Source: Icerya purchasi (Eukaryota > Arthropoda > Insecta > Hemiptera > Monophlebidae). From it: DNA of 64,000 bases. The notes below the pieces were generated by a model. That model worked only from the letters and a program-made list of their open reading frames with translations, made no database searches and was not told the origin of the DNA. The position numbers and the translations under genes are program-made. Below, piece after piece: positions 58,660 to 64,000 of this stretch; positions within the stretch are counted from its first letter, which is position 1, and each line of letters starts with the position of its first letter. The stretch is from positions 36,902,083-36,966,082 of the forward strand of contig CM077115.1 of NCBI GenBank assembly GCA_039619475.1, in the 5' to 3' direction.

Positions 58660-58800
58660 TCTTCCTTTTTTTTTTTTTTTTTTTGGGCGGGGGGGGGGGC
58701 GCATCAACTGTGATGAACATTAACGTGCAAGCGAAGAACCCGGTTCTACTTAAATGAAATACCACTGCATAACCAACTACACCACGGTATATAGACTTGC
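58660..58800 (-). mobile_element. tRNA-derived SINE (family S2)
   Basis: On the minus strand, ACCGTGGTGTAGTTGGTTAT (near 58788) contains TGGTGTAGTTGG, a perfect box A, and GAACCGGGTTCTTCGC about 35 bp later is a degraded box B. The body is short, contains a run of C (58685-58695 region) and ends with GCCCA then poly(A) (plus-strand T tract, 58666-58684). At about 130 bp it looks like a short tRNA-headed SINE. The last bases, GCCCAAAAA, equal those of LINE-A (38017-37992), a possible partner for mobilisation. Confidence 0.65.
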
Positions 58801-58959
58801 TATAGACCATCCTGCCGTGAGTTCACTTAACGAAAGTGTCCAGGTCGCATTGTGGTTAAGATAAGAACGAGAAAAAAACCAACATCTGTATACATAATCT
58901 AAACCGTGTCCAATCACATAAAAGTTCTATAGAACTAAAAAAAAAAAACAAGATAAAAA

Positions 58960-59290
58960 CGTAAAACTGAAATTTTCGCCTAACGTCGCTATTTGAAGAA
59001 GATTATTTGACGTTTCGAATTGTCCATCATTAGAAACTAAACCAAAACTGAAACACGGACGTTTCGACTTGGTAAAATGCTATTTTACCCGCTCAGCCTG
59101 GAAGTGATTACACTGGTTGCTGAGTCGATTTTAAGCAGATTTTCCGTAGCAATCGGATGGTCCAAATATCATTATAATTTACCAAGTCAAAGCGAAACAA
59201 CCGCGAGTTAGTTCTTAATTTGTAACGACGGGCGAAAATCGAAACGTCAGATAATCTTCTTTTACGTTTTCTATCGAACATTTCGATTTT
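58960..59290. repeat. Inverted repeat (MITE-like, about 330 bp)
   Basis: GAAGATTATTTGACGTTTCG (58998-59017) is inverted at 59245-59264 (CGAAACGTCAGATAATCTTC) with a single mismatch. Further in, CGTTTCGACTTGGTAAA (59063) is inverted near 59178 (TTTACCAAGTCAAAGCG). No coding frame is present. Confidence 0.75.
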
Positions 59291-62200
59291 AAGTTTTTAC
59301 CTTTTTTCTTTTTTTACATAGATATATATCTATCGATAGCAAAAACGCGACACCTTGATAATCGATTTTCGCAGCACAGATTATGACGGCGCCTTGAATG
59401 CCCTTATAATTATATCAAACAAGCTGAAGATAATGATTGCCCTGGTATTTTGAAAGTTATTGAAAGTGATAAGTGTTCGTTTAGAGGTGCAAAAGTCATT
59501 TGACCAAAACGCGGCGAGGTTTGTTAATGTCGGCATATTTTAAAGTTGCGATGTTCTTCTATTAATGTTGTTTATTCTCATCGCACACAGAGTTAATTTA
59601 TTCAGTCGGTAAGTACACAGTAATTACTTTTTTCGTTGATTATTTCGGGCGAATTCCAGTAATCCGGCAAATTCCAATTATGAGTACGATTATCGAGAGA
59701 GTTAAACTCCCCCGTCCCTTTATAATCAGTAATGCGTAGTAGTATTAAACAAAGATAATATAGAAAAAAAAAAGAGAAAGAAACATTCAATCGTATTATT
59801 AAAAAGCGAATTGAAAATCAAATAATTAAGCAAAATAAGAGTTTATTAGGTGTTCGCGAACAGGGGGGAAAAAAAACAAAAAAACAAAAAACGCGATTTC
59901 GCACTGAATAAATTCTTCCGTGGATGGATGGATGGATGGATGGGCCGGGCGCTCACAGACATAACATATGCACGCAGACAGAGACGTTATCATCTGTCAT
60001 CACGGATGGAGGATTAAGTATCATCAGAGTTCGCTGTAAGCAGGCAAGCTCTTCATAGGCAGAAGTAGAAGCTTAACGTTATCTATTGTGTCTTCATTAT
60101 CTATTTTGTCTCTGCAGAGGGCGCACTAGACTGATAATAATGTAGTGAACGAGCACGATTTGCCGCTTTATCGTGCACCAACTTACAGCATGCAATTTGT
60201 TATATTTATAACGCACCACCTCCCTCTATCCGCACGTTGCAAATAATCAGCCGAACGTTGAAGATTGTTTGTTTATACACGCTCGTAAACGACTACAATT
60301 TAAAGGAGAGACGCGCCTGGTTTCGCTCTTTTTCTCTCGTATTTTTTCCCCATTGTTTGACTTGTAATTTCGAGAGGTCAGACAAGACATAAATTTGTTT
60401 TCAAAGAGTAGAACGAGAACGCAGTTCGTGTGCTACCACTCTTTTATCATCATCGCAATATAATAACCCCACTTTCAGACCAGTTGAGAACAATCGAACG
60501 ATTGTGTAAGAACTGTGTAAAGTTTCCTAATGCTACACTCTAATCGGCTCACAATGTGTGCATGGGGTACTTGTAATTTGGTTAATTCAACGGTTGCGAG
60601 ATAATTATGAAATATCAATACGAAACGAACGGTGTGGCACTTCCATTCCAGAATCGCACTTTTAATTAATACTCTCTATCCGCGAATTTCTCGAGTGTAA
60701 CAACGGATTCCTTTTTTTTTTTTTTTTTTTTGCGCCCTGTGCGGATTTCTGCTATCACCTCTTTCAATCTTTCATAATTTCCTCTTCTAGTTTTTCTGTA
60801 CATGTGACTCTCGTATTTCTAATAAACGGGACACCCCCTCGTCTAATTAGGATCTTACACCGGGGAGGGGATAATCAAAAAACCTTTAAGAATAAAAATA
60901 TCTTACGAATAATACGTCGTTTCGGGGGAGTTATATCATCAGCTAGAAAACCGAAAAGAAATATCAGCCAAAACGATGTACGATCTGAATCTGACGGAGA
61001 TCTCAGAATAAGGCCGTGTTCGCTTTTGGTAATATTTCGTTTTACTAGCGTATTTTATTATTCTCGTTAATTATTCGTTAGAGTTATTCGTAAGAGTTAT
61101 TCGTAATTATATAGACGCACCATAGACGAATATCATCGCGAGAAACCGAAAATTTCAATAAGTATACGAGCGGGATAATTAGACGCTAGAAAAGTTAATT
61201 AGTAATTACTCTATCGCCAACTAAATTATAACTGACACTGAAATTTAAAAACACACCCGGTAAAGAACCTTCCGTCCGCTGACGACTTGCGACATAGTTA
61301 GATTCCCTTTGCTATCTCGCAGTTCGTGAAAAAAGCGTCCGTCTTGCAGGGACAAATCCGCAGTTGGCCGAGCACGAGCTGACAATTGGTCACGTTGTTA
61401 AGTCTGAAACGAAAGTAAAGCCACCAGTAGAGTAGGTACATAGAGAAACGATGAAAAAAATTATGATGATCGAGAGGACGGCCTAAAATTAGATAAAATT
61501 TGAAAGCCTGCCATTGGTCAGGATAAAAAATAGTGTAGTGGTGGAAAAAAAAATCTAACCTTTCATAAACCGATCAGCTGATCGGAGCTTCTTATCTGTT
61601 TCTAAATTTTAGTGTCAGTTACGTTTTAGTTTTCTGACGCCCCCGATGGATGGAAATTGGCGATGACTGATGAAATTGTAATTGAAAAATTTTCAATCTA
61701 CATCAATCTACGAAGAAAACCGTCAAATTTTTCGAAATATCATTTTTCGGGGAAATGTTTTAAAAGTGTGTAAAGTTTTTTTCGTTTATATATGTGTATC
61801 AACGAGCGAGAGGGAGAGAAAAGAAAAAAATGCGATAAAATTTGTTTCAAAAATCATACAAAAAAGGTCAGATTAAGGAATAGTACAAGAATTGAAAATC
61901 CCTATACAATAAATTTCTTTTCTTTTCCTTTTTTTTTCTCTTTTTTTTTTTTTTGCCGGAATATTCAATGATCTATATACACTTTTTTTTTCTTCTTCGT
62001 TTAATTTACTACCTAATACAACTCGGTTAATGAGTTTTTTTTTTTAGGGCAACTATAATGTCTTACAAAATTTCAGTGTCTCATCGGATTTCAAAATTTA
62101 AAATTAAGTCCGGAGTAATATTATTAATTTATTTAATAGTATCCTTGCTGGTTTTGACAATTTGATTTAAAAATGGGACTCTGAATTTTTTTTTTGGTCA

Positions 62201-62966
62201 TTTTTAACCGCGTGTTGGGCGTTGCCATCACCGACGAGCAGGGAGTTTGAATGACCGCGAATAATTAATTACACTGCGACGGTGTTCTTTCATTGCTAGG
62301 ATGACGAACAATTTTTGAAATTTGTTTGAATTAGGACAGTTTTAGTGCGGGTAGTTTATTTTAAAAATAATCTACCGAAGCGAAAAAAGACGGTCGAAAA
62401 CTATTATTTTCGCCTATTAATAATATAGCGCCCGAATAAGGTAAACTAAATTATACCCCGTTTTTTTGGGGTTTTTTTTCTTTTTGCCGCCAATGGAAAT
62501 ACAAAAGTCCTGTTCGCATGATAATTTATTTCCACTGCTGCTACGAATAAATGCGGATAGACACTTTTTATGAAAAGGTATCTTTTTTTTTTTTTTTTAC
62601 CTTGTTATTGTTTTGGAACACACAACACGCCTGTTCTTCAAAAACGTACCACCTTCAAATTCATTATAATCAAACTGTCCTCGGGTGTAGCACAGTCATA
62701 CCGCTTTTGGAGGTCTGACTGATGAGGACTTTTTCAAAAAAATTATTTTCAACTGTAAAACCAGATTACGTCGGTGCTACGCGCTAGTTTTTTACCTCCG
62801 GCTAACACATATAGCCGACGATAATATACTATTTCCAAAATGCATCATCAGCAATGAGACTCCTATTTTGAAATTACTTGCATTTCAATCCTTATCGAGA
62901 TTGTACGTTGAAATATATTTTTAAATTTTTTTTTTTTGAGATCATCGAGCAATATATTATTACATA
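59291..62966. other. Unassigned DNA, no supported gene
   Basis: Includes a (GGAT)n tract at 59922-59943, poly-T tracts near 60711-60731 and 62582-62599, and three short direct repeats of TTATTCGT(T/A)AGAG at about 61064-61105. The stretch 59950-60480 is less AT-rich and has no repeat signature, so it may be single-copy host DNA. I could not identify an exon. Confidence 0.4.
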
Positions 62967-63460
62967 GAATAAATAAATACCGCAATAATAAACAAAGATA
63001 AATTTCAATAAATTAAAATAACTTTCTTTAGGAACGTTTTCGGGAAGAGCTGATCATTAACTAATGCGGAGTACATTGAACTAAAACTAAAAAAACACAC
63101 TGTAGAGAAATATTAGGGGACTCTAGCATTACATGTGTATACGTAGGAAAGTAATAGACGGATGACGGTAGAACTACAATCAAAGGCGGAAAATTGTTTA
63201 CAAATAAATAAATAATTTTCTGCCTTTGACCCTTAGTTCTCCCGTCATCCGCTCATTATTTCCCTATGTTTGTATACACATGTATTCCTAATATTTCTCT
63301 GCAGTGTGTTCTTTTTTTTTCTTTTTTTTTGTTTTAATTGAATGTACTCTGCATTGGTTGAGTGATGATATAGCTTGAAAACGTTTCTAAAGTAAGTTTT
63401 ATTAAGATTCACTAAAATTAATTCATATTTATTTTTGTTTGTTCTTTGGATTTATTTACG
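62967..63460. repeat. Long hairpin with an 8-nt loop (about 490 bp)
   Basis: CAAAGGCGGAAAATTGTTTA (63181-63200) is followed after CAAATAAA by its inverse TAAATAATTTTCTGCCTTTG (63209-63228). Outward, the arms keep matching: TACATGTGTATACGTAGGAA against the inverse of TATGTTTGTATACACATGTA, GATGACGG against CCGTCATC, AATGCGGAGTACATT against AATGTACTCTGCATT and GGAACGTTTTCGGG against TTGAAAACGTTTCT. Arms are about 220-240 bp, with identity near 80% by eye. No coding frame, no target duplication found. Confidence 0.85.
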
Positions 63461-64000
63461 TGTATTATTGTTTTAATTTTGTTTATTTATTTTTTTCTTA
63501 TTTTTTCCCCCGTGAATAACGCGCGGAGCCGCTTCATTATGTTTCCAATAACCCCTATCATGAATTTTCAAAATTAGTCGTAAGTATATACTATCCCGCT
63601 AACAAAATTAATATCGCACTATCTTTTTTTTCTCATAGCGGAATGTGTCCGCAATTCAGACGTTAATTTATACAAAATTAATCCGAGTATGCTATCCCTA
63701 TATATTAAAAAAGTAATTCAACTCCTCTCTCCGCCGTTTTTACCTATCGCGTGTAATATTTTTTCAACTCCATCACTCCCGCAGGATCATGTAAAAGTGA
63801 ATTTTCTGCTCCTGCAGACGTCATACATGTCCAGATATAAATTAAAAAATACTCAAAATTAATCAAAAATTTACTATCCGATTACTACGAATTAATATCG
63901 CACAATGTTTATTTCGTTTTTCCTCTCGTGGTAGGAAAAATCCTATTTTCCAGGTATTCGAGGATATCTGTAGAGTCAGCAGTTTGAAGATTCGATGTAA
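63461..64000. repeat. Pair of diverged direct repeats, about 285 bp apart
   Basis: CAAAATTAGTCGTAAGTATA, CTATCC and AATTAATATCGCACTATCTT (63569-63625) recur as CAAAATTAATCAAAAATTTA, CTATCC and AATTAATATCGCACAATGTT (63853-63910). A partial third match (AAAATTAATCCGAGTATGCT then ATCC) lies at about 63676. The rest shows no gene. Confidence 0.55.

Noticed and set aside
62720..62760. CTGATGAGG resembling the hammerhead ribozyme core
   Set aside because: No GAAAC partner and no stem II follow at the needed distance; the sequence after it is poly-T and poly-A.
1..64000. Bacterial-type systems (operons, CRISPR arrays, phage genes)
   Set aside because: No dense coding, ribosome-binding sites or regularly spaced repeats; the sequence is plainly eukaryotic.

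Overview
The window is eukaryotic, AT-rich (about two thirds A+T by eye) and almost entirely made of transposable-element copies, palindromic repeats, microsatellites and AT-rich DNA with no recognisable content. The mix of non-LTR retrotransposons (Jockey-type and several RNase H-bearing I/R1/Loa-like lineages), hAT-type MITEs with 8-bp target duplications and tRNA-derived SINEs points to an arthropod, most likely an insect; the species cannot be told from this sequence. I found no host gene that I can name. There is no bacterial-style operon and no CRISPR array.

Layout. 1-9,300: a 1.2-kb foldback element (675-1876), a 315-bp hAT MITE with a perfect 8-bp target duplication (2877-3191), LINE-A debris, and a second hAT-like MITE split by a later insertion that carries a LINE-A 3' end (4125-5410). 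A palindromic MITE follows at 6097-6494. 9,300-15,000: decayed LINE tails on the minus strand, then a 5'-truncated LINE-B copy with an open 747-codon RT/RNase H frame (12582-14920). 15,000-24,000: a second palindromic MITE (18385-18840), a Jockey-type RT relic (21545-22380) and a 1.29-kb hAT-like element with an internal tandem duplication and a nested LINE tail (22618-23904). 24,000-34,700: another copy of the 646-bp hAT-like MITE (24952-25597), an endonuclease-domain relic (26560-27040), a possible small secreted-peptide ORF (29760-29918) and otherwise featureless DNA.

34,700-44,000 is the densest block. A minus-strand LINE-A tail abuts a decayed plus-strand LINE-C, itself split by a 312-bp insertion. 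This is followed by an almost complete minus-strand LINE-A (37992-43780 or beyond) with a zinc-knuckle ORF1 and an endonuclease-RT-RNase H ORF2. Three frame breaks have killed it. 44,000-64,000: a hAT transposase relic, a second type of RT relic (47040-48120), two long palindromes (50390-50965 and 52026-52656), three SINE copies, a short copy of LINE-B (56218-56967), a further inverted repeat (58960-59290) and a long hairpin with an 8-nt loop (62967-63460).

The elements interact mainly by nesting, which gives relative ages. LINE-A is the most abundant LINE family here (five copies). LINE-B preserves a 3' stem-loop in both copies. Several MITE families carry homopolymer G/C tracts close to their ends. 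No previously undescribed biochemical system is evident; the unusual feature is the number of long hairpin-forming repeats in one 64-kb window.
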